Assembly: GCA_030054095.1 (NCBI GenBank)
Contig: JASGCO010000026.1
Coordinates: 1-56,363 of the forward strand
From: Sediminibacterium sp.
GTDB lineage: Bacteria > Bacteroidota > Bacteroidia > B-17B0 > Aurantibacillaceae
Direction of reading: 5' to 3'
DNA length: 56,363 nucleotides
Part shown: positions 1-9,100 of the stretch, piece by piece
How positions within the stretch are numbered: position 1 is the first letter of the stretch
Layout: every line of letters begins with the position of its first letter
The notes under the pieces: generated by a model
Databases searched by the model: none
What the model was told of the DNA's origin: nothing
What the model saw: the letters and a program-made list of their open reading frames with translations, nothing else
Translations under genes and position numbers: made by a program

Positions 1-160
1 GCATTAGAAATTCTATTACGAACAAAAAGTCCTTCAAAATCTGAGGCTTCGCAACTTTCGCTCATTCACCATAATGTTGACTATGCCTCAATCGCAAAAG
101 TTCAGATTTTATCGGCCTTTTCGCTCTCACAACAAATTTCTAATGCGTGATCTGGGTTAG
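1..160. repeat. Family C structured repeat, copy 1 (left end cut by window edge)
   Basis: A long imperfect palindrome. The outer arm GCATTAGAAATT at 1-12 is exactly complementary to 135-146. Inside, AAAATCTG (36-43) pairs with CAGATTTT (103-110), and AACTTT (53-58) pairs with AAAGTT (97-102). GAGGC (43-47) could instead pair with GCCTC (85-89), crossing the AACTTT pairing. The element aligns along its length with 20127-20296. The central stretches CGCTCATTCACCATAA and CTATGCCTCAATCGCA are identical in the two copies. The right flank to about 160 (GTGATCTGGGTTAG) is similar to the right arm of the other copy, so the left arm should continue upstream of base 1. It ends about 12 bases from the stop codon of the minus-strand OmpA-family gene. 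Confidence 0.85.
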
Positions 161-171
161 ACTGATTTTAC

Positions 172-1506
172 TTATTTTACTACTTTAAATTCAACCCTTC
201 GGTTTTGAGCTTTTCCTTCAGGTGTATCGTTACTTTCAATTGGTTCTTTTTCGCCTTTTCCTTCAACCGACATACGGGAAGCGGTTATCCCTTTATTCAT
301 CAACCAGTTTTTTACAGATTGCGCGCGTTTTTGACTTAGTGTAAGGTTTTTGGCATCGTCTCCATCACTGTCAGTATGTCCGGCTATCATTACTTTTAAG
401 GTTTGTTCTTCGTTCAGAGCCTGATACAATTGATTTAATATTTCGTCGCTGGCGGGCAATAACTTATCACTACCACTGGCAAAGAGTATGGCATTGGTAC
501 TAAAACTACCTTTTTCCAATAGTTCTTTTAATACCTGACTGCGTTGATCTATCCCGGTTTCGGCAATCACAATATTACTCATGTAGAAGTAGGCCTCTTT
601 AGTTTCTTTCCAACCACTGGTAATAGAATTAACAAAAAACGATTTACGGTAATCGGGTTTCATACCATTGGGCAGATCCACCATTTTTTTATCATCAACA
701 TACATGCGGATGCGCTTGCCATTCACTACGTAGGCAATGTGAATTTTTTTGTTAAGAGGAGCCGTGTAGTTGATTTTTTCGCGTTTAGTCATATCTGGTG
801 TAGCGTAGTTCAAATTGTAGTATTTACCACCACTTTCTAATTCAGCACTGATAATATCGAAAGTAACAGCATCGGCATCCGAAATCAGGTAATCAATGTT
901 TTGCGGCTTTTTACCAAATCCTATTCCCGGTCGGCGGTAAGGATGATCCGCGGGCAAAATGAGGTCCAGTTCCGCCGTAAAGTTTTCCGGAAGCGGTTTG
1001 CTGAGTTCTAAATTGATAATGGATCCGGCAGGTACTTTCAGCCATTTTTCGGGGTACGATTTCAGTTTTTTTACTTCGCCGCCTTTGTTGGTATTCCAGC
1101 GGGCAGGGAAATCGCCAACCGCGTCTTTTTCAAAATTATCTTCAAACAACACCTTATCGCCACGTTTAAAAACTACTTCGTTTTCCCCTTCTTCCGATAA
1201 TTCTTCTAAAGAGTTTTGTTTTTCTTTGTCGTTCTTTTTTGAAGAACTTTCTTTCGATCCGGTTTCGCTATTTTCACCACTTTCCGATTTTTTGTTCACT
1301 TTAACGCCCGTAGCTTTATCAATGGTTTCATCCGTTTTTTTAGTCACTTTTTCATCGGTCTTCTTTTCAACCGATTTTTTAACGGCATTTTCTGCCGCTT
1401 TCTGGGTAATTTTCCCCAGTTCGTTCAGAAGTTGAGCTTTGGAATGACTGGCAACAACAAGAAATGCCGCGATTAAAAACGTAAGTAAGCAACTGTATTT
1501 TTTCAT
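172..1506 (-). CDS. OmpA-family protein with K/E-rich linker and lectin-like middle region
   Basis: 444 aa, exported to the cell envelope: hydrophobic signal peptide at residues 1-24 ending SKA. Residues 25-115 are very rich in Lys, Glu and Ser (linker or coiled coil). Residues 118-310 look like a jelly-roll/LamG-type domain, starting FEDNFEKDAVGDFPARW. The last 115 residues are an OmpA C-terminal peptidoglycan-binding domain: LFASGSDKLLPASDEIL, then GHTDSDGDDAKNLTLSQKRA and ending NRRVEFKVVK. OmpA domains bind diaminopimelate in the cell wall, so this probably tethers the outer membrane or a surface domain to peptidoglycan. There is no obvious outer-membrane barrel. It stands alone; a -7 box lies about 47 bases upstream. 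The domain call is secure; the role of the middle domain is inferred. Confidence 0.88.
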   Translation of the reverse strand: MKKYSCLLTFLIAAFLVVASHSKAQLLNELGKITQKAAENAVKKSVEKKTDEKVTKKTDETIDKATGVKVNKKSESGENSETGSKESSSKKNDKEKQNSLEELSEEGENEVVFKRGDKVLFEDNFEKDAVGDFPARWNTNKGGEVKKLKSYPEKWLKVPAGSIINLELSKPLPENFTAELDLILPADHPYRRPGIGFGKKPQNIDYLISDADAVTFDIISAELESGGKYYNLNYATPDMTKREKINYTAPLNKKIHIAYVVNGKRIRMYVDDKKMVDLPNGMKPDYRKSFFVNSITSGWKETKEAYFYMSNIVIAETGIDQRSQVLKELLEKGSFSTNAILFASGSDKLLPASDEILNQLYQALNEEQTLKVMIAGHTDSDGDDAKNLTLSQKRAQSVKNWLMNKGITASRMSVEGKGEKEPIESNDTPEGKAQNRRVEFKVVK

Positions 1507-1806
1507 GTTCGGTTTTATTAAAAACTTCGGTTAAACCATAGATTTTATGGGTCAAAGGTACGAAATTAATAGATAATTGTGAGCTCCTCAGCGGGAAGTA
1601 TTGTTTCTCCAGAGATCAAAACTGCTGAATGGCCTGGCAAAACCGCTGAGTGTCAAGGAGGGATAACTATGTTTATTTTTCGGGGTACTTTTAACCGTAA
1701 TTTTCCGGTTGATGGTGGTTAAAAAGAGTGTTATCCTTCCGTATGTCGATACAAGAAGGATAGATCCTGTATTTTTTGAGAATGATGGGGCGAATAGTGT
1801 AGTTTT
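1507..1806. other. Gene-free interval between OmpA-family gene and VOC gene
   Basis: 300 bases containing the probable promoter of the OmpA-family gene. The remainder shows no open frame with coding character, no strong hairpin and no repeat that I could recognise. Confidence 0.6.
1553..1560 (-). promoter_or_regulatory. Candidate Bacteroidota -7 box (TACCTTTG)
   Basis: The minus strand reads TACCTTTG, an exact match to TAnnTTTG, 47 bases before the ATG of the OmpA-family gene. No convincing -33 TTG is found at the usual spacing, so the call is weak. Confidence 0.35.
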
Positions 1807-2229
1807 TTAAGCGTTAATTAGCTTGTCTATTTCGAATTTGCGCATTTGCATAAATGCTTGTGTTACTTTGGGTGCTTTTTCGGGATCGTTCATTAAGGTG
1901 CTTAAAATAGCAGGAACAATTTGCCACGATACCCCAAATTTATCATCGAGCCAACCGCACATACTATAGGTTCCGCCCTCGCCAAGTTTTTCCCAGTAGT
2001 GGTCAATCTCTTCCTGCGTATCGCAGGTAATAACATAAGAATTTGCCGGCGAGAACTGATAGTGTGGGCCACCGTTTAATGCCATAAATTTGGTGTCGTT
2101 CAACTCAAAAATAACCACCATGGGATTTTCGGAAATTAGTTTTGAGTTTTTAAAAACAGCACAATAAAAATCAGCGGCTGCTTTTGCTTGCCCGTTAAAC
2201 CAGAGGCATGGAAAAAGTTTGTGTGCCAT
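1807..2229 (-). CDS. VOC superfamily protein, PhnB/3-dmu-9 type
   Basis: 140 aa, cytosolic. It matches the PhnB-like branch of the vicinal-oxygen-chelate fold (often annotated '3-demethylubiquinone-9 3-methyltransferase'): N-terminal LFPCLWFNGQAKAAADFY, then FMALNGGPHYQFSPANSYVI, and the hallmark CGWLDDKFGVSWQIVP near residues 91-106. The length is typical of single-module members. Members have diverse or unknown substrates, so no reaction can be assigned; the methyltransferase name is a legacy label. It lies 18 bases downstream of another VOC gene on the same strand, so the two are probably co-transcribed. Confidence 0.85.
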   Translation of the reverse strand: MAHKLFPCLWFNGQAKAAADFYCAVFKNSKLISENPMVVIFELNDTKFMALNGGPHYQFSPANSYVITCDTQEEIDHYWEKLGEGGTYSMCGWLDDKFGVSWQIVPAILSTLMNDPEKAPKVTQAFMQMRKFEIDKLINA

Positions 2230-2247
2230 GTCGAAAATTGTTTTTAA

Positions 2248-2655
2248 TTATCCCTGTTGCGGGAATTTAGTTATATCCATGTAAAATACTTCCCAGGTAT
2301 GCCCATCCATATCTTCGATGGTTCGTTGCTGCATAAATCCGTAGTCTCTCATTTCGGTGGGCTCAATTCCACCTGCTTTTAGTCCGTTGGTTATAATGGT
2401 GTTTACTTCATCCACACTGTTTACGGATAGCGAAAAAAGCCCTGCTACGTTTGTTTTGGTGTCGGCAATGGGTTTCGTAACAAAGGTTTTAAATTTTTCG
2501 TGAGTCATAATCATCAAAAAAATTGATTCGCTCCATACCATGCATTTAGCGGTACCGTCCGAAAATTGGGGATTATTACTAAAGCCAAGGGCAGTATAAA
2601 AGTCCATGGATTTTTGCAGATCGCTTACGGCTAAGTTGATAAATAGTTGCTTCAT
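2248..2655 (-). CDS. VOC family (glyoxalase-like) protein
   Basis: 135 aa, no signal peptide. A single glyoxalase/bleomycin-resistance-type module: LFINLAVSDLQKSMDFYTALGF at the start, a central MVWSESIFLMIMTHEKF strand region, and DYGFMQQRTIEDMDGHTWEVFYMD at the end. This ending is typical of the 'extradiol dioxygenase-like' lactoylglutathione-lyase relatives common in Bacteroidota. Such proteins bind a metal and small electrophiles, but the substrate is not predictable. It is the first gene of a probable two-gene unit with the PhnB-like VOC gene. Confidence 0.85.
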   Translation of the reverse strand: MKQLFINLAVSDLQKSMDFYTALGFSNNPQFSDGTAKCMVWSESIFLMIMTHEKFKTFVTKPIADTKTNVAGLFSLSVNSVDEVNTIITNGLKAGGIEPTEMRDYGFMQQRTIEDMDGHTWEVFYMDITKFPQQG

Positions 2656-2753
2656 GTTTTAATTTGTTTCCGTTTAAAGGTAAATGTTTTTTTGAAGTGG
2701 ACGCAGCGGGTTTACAGTAGGGTTTAAGGTGAAGGAAAAGAAGGGGACTACTT

Positions 2754-3419
2754 TTACAGACAATATCCTATGGCGGCCAAAACACCGTAATTGCTTTGAT
2801 CGAACCGTTCTAAACGGAATCCTGAGTCGGTGCCGCTTTTAAGTTTCCAGTTTTTACCCGATGTGTCGTGACAATAGTGTAAGAGTAAGGAAAAGCACAG
2901 CCGCTTAGTAAAGATTTTAGGTTGAATCAAAAGTTTAGGGGCAAAGAAAGGATTTTTAAATGCGGCGTTATGTACGTTTCTTAAAACGGTGCGCCCCGTA
3001 TTAAAGCCTATATATGTGTTAAGTATAAAGTATTTTGATTGTTTGAAAAAACTCTTGCCAAAGGCAAAAGAATAGGCGTAGCCTGAAAGGTGCGGGGTAA
3101 GGGTATCGTTGAGATGTATAGGAGTATTTATGTAATAGTAAAATCCCATTTGATTGCATAAACCTGCACCGCCACTAAAAAATAGATAAAGGTTACTATA
3201 TCCAATACCTATTTGCCGGATCGGCCGGTTAAAATTGATGGAGCTGGTGCTGTTTAACTGATTATAGTAGTTGTTGTTGGCAATGCTGTGGCCGTAGTAC
3301 AGATCAAATGAAAAAGGGCGAGGTGTTCGTTTATTTCGGGAATTTTTAGTGCTTTTTCTTTGGGCAGATAGAGTAAAAACAAAAAACACAAGGAAGAAAA
3401 TAATGGCTTTTTTAAACAT
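2754..3419 (-). CDS. Secreted orphan protein, beta-rich
   Basis: 221 aa. Signal peptide MFKKAIIFFLVFFVFTLSAQ, then a basic stretch (RKSTKNSRNKRTPR), then alternating aromatic/hydrophobic segments (FDLYYGHSIANNNYYNQ, IGIGYSNLYLFFSGGAG, AYSFAFGKSFF) consistent with a small outer-membrane beta barrel or beta-sandwich. No family is recognised. It resembles in style two other orphans in this window (31687-32307, 32960-33445) but I see no clear shared motif. Confidence 0.65.
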   Translation of the reverse strand: MFKKAIIFFLVFFVFTLSAQRKSTKNSRNKRTPRPFSFDLYYGHSIANNNYYNQLNSTSSINFNRPIRQIGIGYSNLYLFFSGGAGLCNQMGFYYYINTPIHLNDTLTPHLSGYAYSFAFGKSFFKQSKYFILNTYIGFNTGRTVLRNVHNAAFKNPFFAPKLLIQPKIFTKRLCFSLLLHYCHDTSGKNWKLKSGTDSGFRLERFDQSNYGVLAAIGYCL

Positions 3420-3618
3420 ACGGTAACCTAAAGATACAAGGTTATTGGAAAACGAAAAATTACTTTGTTGTTGATTAGTTTAGTGATTTTTGAAACTGAA
3501 ACCTGAAAGCTCCAATCCTTGAATGGATGAAGTGGCTTTATAAAGTGCGGGCATTAGTGGTTATAGGAGCAGCAGTTGAGGTTGTAAGTGTTATCGTATT
3601 CTTTTTGCCTAGATAAAA

Positions 3619-4326
3619 TCAGTGCAATTCTGGCTCAGATCGTTTTTCTTTTATTACGATAAAGGTCCGGCAACTAAAAAAATCCATGTTGGATATTATT
3701 GGCAATGTGTCAAAACAATTCATTAATTCATTAACGGGCTGGTTGTCCATTAGGAATTCTTTAATGGTTATTTCCCTTTGCTGTTGGCAATAGTATCCCC
3801 TGAACCAATGGAGTCTGTTATTCGGATTTAGATTGCATATCATCGTTTTCAAAGAAGCGATAAATTCGTCTGGAGGATCGTATTCTAACAACGTAAAACC
3901 TATAATTTTTTGAACAAATTTTACATGAGGTTTTCCAATGTATGCCTCCCAGATTTTGCCGTTGATTTCCCATTCTTCAATGCTTGTGTTTTCGTACGAG
4001 TAAGGGTCAAGGCTTCCTAAAGCAGCCAGTAATGGATTCAATGTGCTGCTGAAATTGTTGAAGTTTTGAATAACAGCTTCCTGAATAGATGTTCCTGAGT
4101 CGCGGCAATGGTCATATATATTTTCTCCTTTTTCAGTAACACAGTTTACTTCGAGGAGTGAACTAACAGGATATTCATCTTCATAAATGGCTCTGGCCCT
4201 GAAACTCGCATTGTCCGGTAAATCAGTTGTTATAAATCCACTGACAACGCTTGTTTTAATTCCATAATAGGCTAGGTTTTCCTGTAATTGAGGGTTTAAG
4301 TTTATTTCCAAGGTCAGAGGATTCAT
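3619..4326 (-). CDS. Uncharacterised protein, possibly DUF6348-like
   Basis: 235 aa, no signal peptide or membrane segment. The segment VNCVTEKGENIYDHCRDSGTSIQEAVIQNFNNFSSTLNPLLAAL (around residues 60-105) resembles, from memory, the conserved core of DUF6348, a family of unknown function in which an acidic/cysteine stretch precedes an amphipathic helix. The C-terminus FFSCRTFIVIKE looks like a closing strand. It is a single gene flanked by unrelated genes. Family assignment is tentative. Confidence 0.55.
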   Translation of the reverse strand: MNPLTLEINLNPQLQENLAYYGIKTSVVSGFITTDLPDNASFRARAIYEDEYPVSSLLEVNCVTEKGENIYDHCRDSGTSIQEAVIQNFNNFSSTLNPLLAALGSLDPYSYENTSIEEWEINGKIWEAYIGKPHVKFVQKIIGFTLLEYDPPDEFIASLKTMICNLNPNNRLHWFRGYYCQQQREITIKEFLMDNQPVNELMNCFDTLPIISNMDFFSCRTFIVIKEKRSEPELH

Positions 4327-4433
4327 TTTTAGCAGGTAGACGGAATTATATTATTTTAAAACCTTTGTTACTAGCAAAACTAAGAAGAAAGTCGTTAAAC
4401 GTCTATGATAAAACACATAGATTTCGTTTTGTC

Positions 4434-6107
4434 TTACTTTCCCACAATCATTTTTCCGGTAAAGATCCGATCTTCTAAAATTAGTGTGTAAAAGTAAATA
4501 CCGGCTGGTGTATCATCTTTAAAAATTTCAAATCCATCATTCGTTATGCTGTATCTGATCTTCGTTTCGTTTCCGGTGATGCTGGTAAATCGTAAAAGAC
4601 CATTGGTGAAATTAATTGTTTCGTCGCCTTTATAACTCAATAAAGCGGAGGTAGTAACCGGTATAGGAAATAAGCGTAAAGCGTCTTGTTGAAAATCAAA
4701 TTCCGGATTAAATAGGGTTGGAAATGGGGAATGATGAACGTAAATGTCATCGTCTATCCCATTCCGCTTATCTTCCCATGCGTAAATACAGCCACCTGCG
4801 CCATTCGAAATACTGCCGGGTTGGGTTTGCGAACTGATTTGATTACATACAGGGATTCCGTTCAATGCCCATTGCGGCACCCCGTTTGTATTCACCCTTT
4901 GTGTTCGTATATCCCACTGGTTTCCCGCTACTGAATCCTGCCAAACCACAATTGCTCCTCCACTACCATCTCCTACAACGTTTGAGTTTTTCTGATCCAA
5001 AAGCGAACTGGTTAATGCAACACCATTTAAAGGCCATTGGGGCGTTCCTGCTAAATCTATTTTTTGAATATATACATCGCTGTTGTTACTGATTATGGAA
5101 CGATGATCTGTCCAGGATACAATAACGCCATTAGCAAGTCCCTCGTTGGTCATATCTAACTCTTCCTGATTATCAGCGGCAACGCATACCGGCAAACCAT
5201 TCGCTTGCCAAACGGTGTTTCCGTTCGCGTCAACCCGTTGCGCGTACAAATCTGTATCAAGGGCATTCCGTTTATCCTGCCAGGCAATAATTATTCCTCC
5301 GGCACCATCTCCTCTCAGCTTGGGGTAAGATTGCGTGTTAACGGCATTACAAACCGCTATGCCATTAGCCGCCCAAAGTACATTTCCGGAAGAATTAATG
5401 CGTTGCACATATACATCGTAATCCAAACCACTTCTTCTATCCTGCCAAACAATAAACGCGCCTCCAGCATTATCAGACTGGATTCTGGGACGTATTTGTT
5501 TTAATGGGGCGGCGCAAACCGGAACGCCTGAATTAGCCCAGAGTACGGCACCTGTGCCGCTAATACGTTGTGCATAAATATCTGTAGCGCCTGCAACAGA
5601 ATCTTGCCAAACAATGATGGCACCACCCTGACCATCACTAATTAGTTTAGTGCCTTTTTGGTGTAGTGATTTATTGCAAACGGCAATTCCATCGCTCGTC
5701 CATTGCGCCACGCCATTCGAGTCTAATCGTTGGGCATAAATATCCGCATCTCCATTTCTGTAATCATCCCAGGCAATGATGACGCCGCCGTTTCCATCTT
5801 CCACCGAAGAAATTGAATTTTGTTCGGCTGGGTTTGTACAAACGGCCACACCGTTTATCACCCATTTTTTTAACCCGGCAGAATTAACGCGTTGCGCATA
5901 CACATCATCAGAGGTACTATTTCGCTTGTCTTCCCAAACTAGTATTGCCCCGCGTTTTGTGTCGGATGAGATAGAAATGTTTTTTTGAGTGTTAACTGCT
6001 GTAACCACATCTGTATTAATGGTGGTATTGCTGTTCCATTGGGAAAAGCCACTTTTTAAACATGCAATATTTAAAAAAGCGATAACTAAAAATTTATTCT
6101 TCAGCAT
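4434..6107 (-). CDS. T9SS type A secreted protein with eight W-x-D repeats
   Basis: 557 aa. Signal peptide at 1-22 (ending KSGFSQ). Residues 25-460 hold eight repeats of about 50 residues, each with a core like GGAIIVWQDxRNxxxDIYAQRV followed by GxxxWxxNGxxVC. The repeated D-x-Y-A-Q-R and V-C positions suggest a beta-propeller blade or similar repeat fold. The last ~80 residues (FPIPVTTSALLSY... DDTPAGIYFYTLILEDRIFTGKMIVGK) are a type A sorting domain, so the protein is exported by the type IX system and attached to or released from the cell surface. Ligand unknown. It sits 41 bases downstream of the CotH-domain gene on the same strand. Confidence 0.85.
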   Translation of the reverse strand: MLKNKFLVIAFLNIACLKSGFSQWNSNTTINTDVVTAVNTQKNISISSDTKRGAILVWEDKRNSTSDDVYAQRVNSAGLKKWVINGVAVCTNPAEQNSISSVEDGNGGVIIAWDDYRNGDADIYAQRLDSNGVAQWTSDGIAVCNKSLHQKGTKLISDGQGGAIIVWQDSVAGATDIYAQRISGTGAVLWANSGVPVCAAPLKQIRPRIQSDNAGGAFIVWQDRRSGLDYDVYVQRINSSGNVLWAANGIAVCNAVNTQSYPKLRGDGAGGIIIAWQDKRNALDTDLYAQRVDANGNTVWQANGLPVCVAADNQEELDMTNEGLANGVIVSWTDHRSIISNNSDVYIQKIDLAGTPQWPLNGVALTSSLLDQKNSNVVGDGSGGAIVVWQDSVAGNQWDIRTQRVNTNGVPQWALNGIPVCNQISSQTQPGSISNGAGGCIYAWEDKRNGIDDDIYVHHSPFPTLFNPEFDFQQDALRLFPIPVTTSALLSYKGDETINFTNGLLRFTSITGNETKIRYSITNDGFEIFKDDTPAGIYFYTLILEDRIFTGKMIVGK

Positions 6108-6148
6108 GAAATTAGTTCATTAAAACAAGCGATTAAAACAAATGCAGA

Positions 6149-9100
6149 TTATCTGATTAATGTGATAGAACCGGTTTTTTCGTTAGATTTATTATCTACA
6201 CCTTTATAAACTATTCTATAATTATATATCCCTACTTCACAAGGCACATTTTTAAATGTACCATCCCAACTGTTTTCAATGTTGTTAGATGTAAACAGCA
6301 ACTGTCCCCATCGGTCGTAGATGTCCATTTTAATTTCCAGCAACGAGTTGCCGTAAATCTGAAACACATCGTTTAAACCGTCACCGTTTGGTGTAAAGCT
6401 ATTTGGGATATAAATCCCCCAGTTTTTGGTAACGACAATACAAACCTGATCGCTGACTTTACAGCCAAATTCGTTGGTGGCTTCAGCTATATAACACGCA
6501 TCGCGTTTCGGATATATCTGTGTTTGCGGGCAATCTTTACATGCAATATCCTCACCACCTATCCAGGCTATACTTCCTGTACCTTCGGCAGTAAGAATTA
6601 TTTTATCATCAATATTATAGGTCGTGTCTTTTCCCGCGTTTACTTTTGGTAAGTCGTGTACGGTTAGCGTTGTAGTGGCTATGTCGCTGCAATACCCGGG
6701 TTTACTAACGTTTACGGTGTAAACCATACCGCTTGTAGCGCTTGATACAACAGAAGACAAGGTGGTTGTGTTAAGGCCATCGGGTGGCGACCAATTATAG
6801 TTAGTGCCGCCATAAGCGGTAAAACTGGCTTTTTCACCTTTACAAATCGCAACATTAGGATTAACCCCGGCTATAATTTGAGGCGCTACCACAATGGTAA
6901 TACGTGCTTGCTCGGGACAATCTAAAGCACCTTGCGAATTAACGCCATTTACAGTATAAGTTGTGCTAACCGTTGGGCTTACAATAATTTGATTTTGATT
7001 TAACGAATTAATGCTATTGTGTGGCACCCAGCTGTAGCTTTGCGCTCCGGTAGCCACAATTTGAGAGGTAAACGTTTTGCTCAGGCACAACGTAAGTGTA
7101 CTGGCGGTAAGTTGCAAGTTGGGCGATTGCACAACATTCACTGTTATTTGTTTAACGCCGGTACAGGCATGCGGACTCACTGAATACACGGTGCTTACCA
7201 GAGGTGAGGCTATTGGGTTGGAGCAGGTTGTACAACTTAAACCAATGGTTGGGGTCCAGGCATATTCGAACCCATCCTGTACTTCAAGCTGAACGCTTTT
7301 ACCGCTGCATATTGTTGTGGAAGCCGGAACCGCTGTCAATGTTTGATTAATGGCAAAGTGCGCGGTAAGTGTATCGTTGGCTGTTAACGTTAAAGAAATA
7401 CTTGGCACAGCTGTGTTGGGTAAAATAACACCGCTAGAGGTTGTCCAATGTGTAAAACAATAGTTGGGGTTAGGTAGTGCTGTTGCCAGATTGGGTAATG
7501 TTCCAGGGTATGAGCCAACCCATGGAAAAGTAGTTAATGTTAATGAGTTAAATGCCACAAAACCTGCATTTGCAGGAACAGTTTTTACAGTAATTTTATA
7601 AGGCCCGGTAACATTATAACAGCCGTTAAAACCCGTTTTAACACTATCGCATCGTTTTAAGATAAAGTTGCGTAAATCGGTCACATTTTGTTGCCATGCA
7701 CCCATGGTACCACCCCATCGTGTTATTTGGCGAGGCATTTCGGGCGTAATTTTTAAGATCATGCTATCCAGTACTTGTATCATGCGCGTACAACTTAAAC
7801 CTGTATTTAATAAATCAAAGTAACGCATCACGTAATACTGTTTAAACGTAGGATTTGTCATTAGGGCATTTAAAATAGGGATATGCCCCTGATTACCCGG
7901 ATTGTTAAGACTTTGTGGGTCGCAAGGGTTAGCATTATAACTGGTATTAGGTATGTTGGTATAGTTTATATAGTGGCTGAACGTGGCATCGCAATCCCAT
8001 AGGGTGTAACGCCATTTCTTTTTGGAGGCCTGATAATTAATACCTCGCCACCAGGCGGTGTTCCAATTCAGCCAATCCATGGAAACAACGTATGAGTTAA
8101 GAATAACATAATCTGCCAGAGATTGCGTATCAAACACCGAACTCACATAGTTGTAATTGGCGGGATTAACCATACTGTTAGAGGTAATAAAATTTCGTAG
8201 CGTTGCCCAATCGGTTGGTGCCTGAGGTCCGCCATAAGCTGCCCATGTTCCGCCCCAGGTTTGTAAAAACTGTAGCGAATCTTTTTTAGTGTTATGATAA
8301 AACTCGGTAAAATCGTCGTCATCTACTTTTTCACGTAAATCGTAAACACCCCAGTACCGGCCATTTACATATAGAATTGCCGGCGCCCAGGTGCGCTCAT
8401 CCAAATGTAATTTCGATTTTTGTGAAACGGTGTGGACATAGGCATCTCTGATATGCGCTCCACCAAGGTTGGTAGGCGTTGAGTTTCCTTCAAAAGGATA
8501 ATTGTCGTTAGCTGCCGCTTTAATGATAAGACGTTGAAATTTGTTGCGTGATTTTGAATTAAAAATTTTATGCTTGATAGCGTCGCTGTAACCAAATTCA
8601 TCCCGGGCAATAAAATCAATTCCTCTTTGCGGGTAAGCCCATGAATCGTTACCGTGTTTGTTGGTTTGTCCGAATGCCTCGGTTTTAAAAACACCATTGG
8701 CATCGAAGTACTCCAGGCCGGTTTGTGGTACAACAACCGATCCAGCCATTAAATTGGTAATATTATCCGCAAAAATGGAAACCACTTCGATGGAGTGATT
8801 AACGTTTATAAAATACGTGTTACTTTCCACAAAACTTGGTAAAATTAAAGTGTTGGTACTAAAAGCCCGGGCCCGTATTACACTGGTGGTAGGCACGGCA
8901 ATTGGTGCTGTGTAAAGTGTAGATGCCGGATTAGGGGTGCTGCCATTTGTAGTATAGCGTACAGTAAAACCGGGTCCCAGATTGGGTAAACTTACAGTTT
9001 GAGCCGATGTATAAAAGCCCGGACCAACACTAAGGGTTGGTGTTGGCGCATAACTTAAATAGGGTGTAGAAGTATTGTTTGAAGCGTTTGGTGTTGGCGT

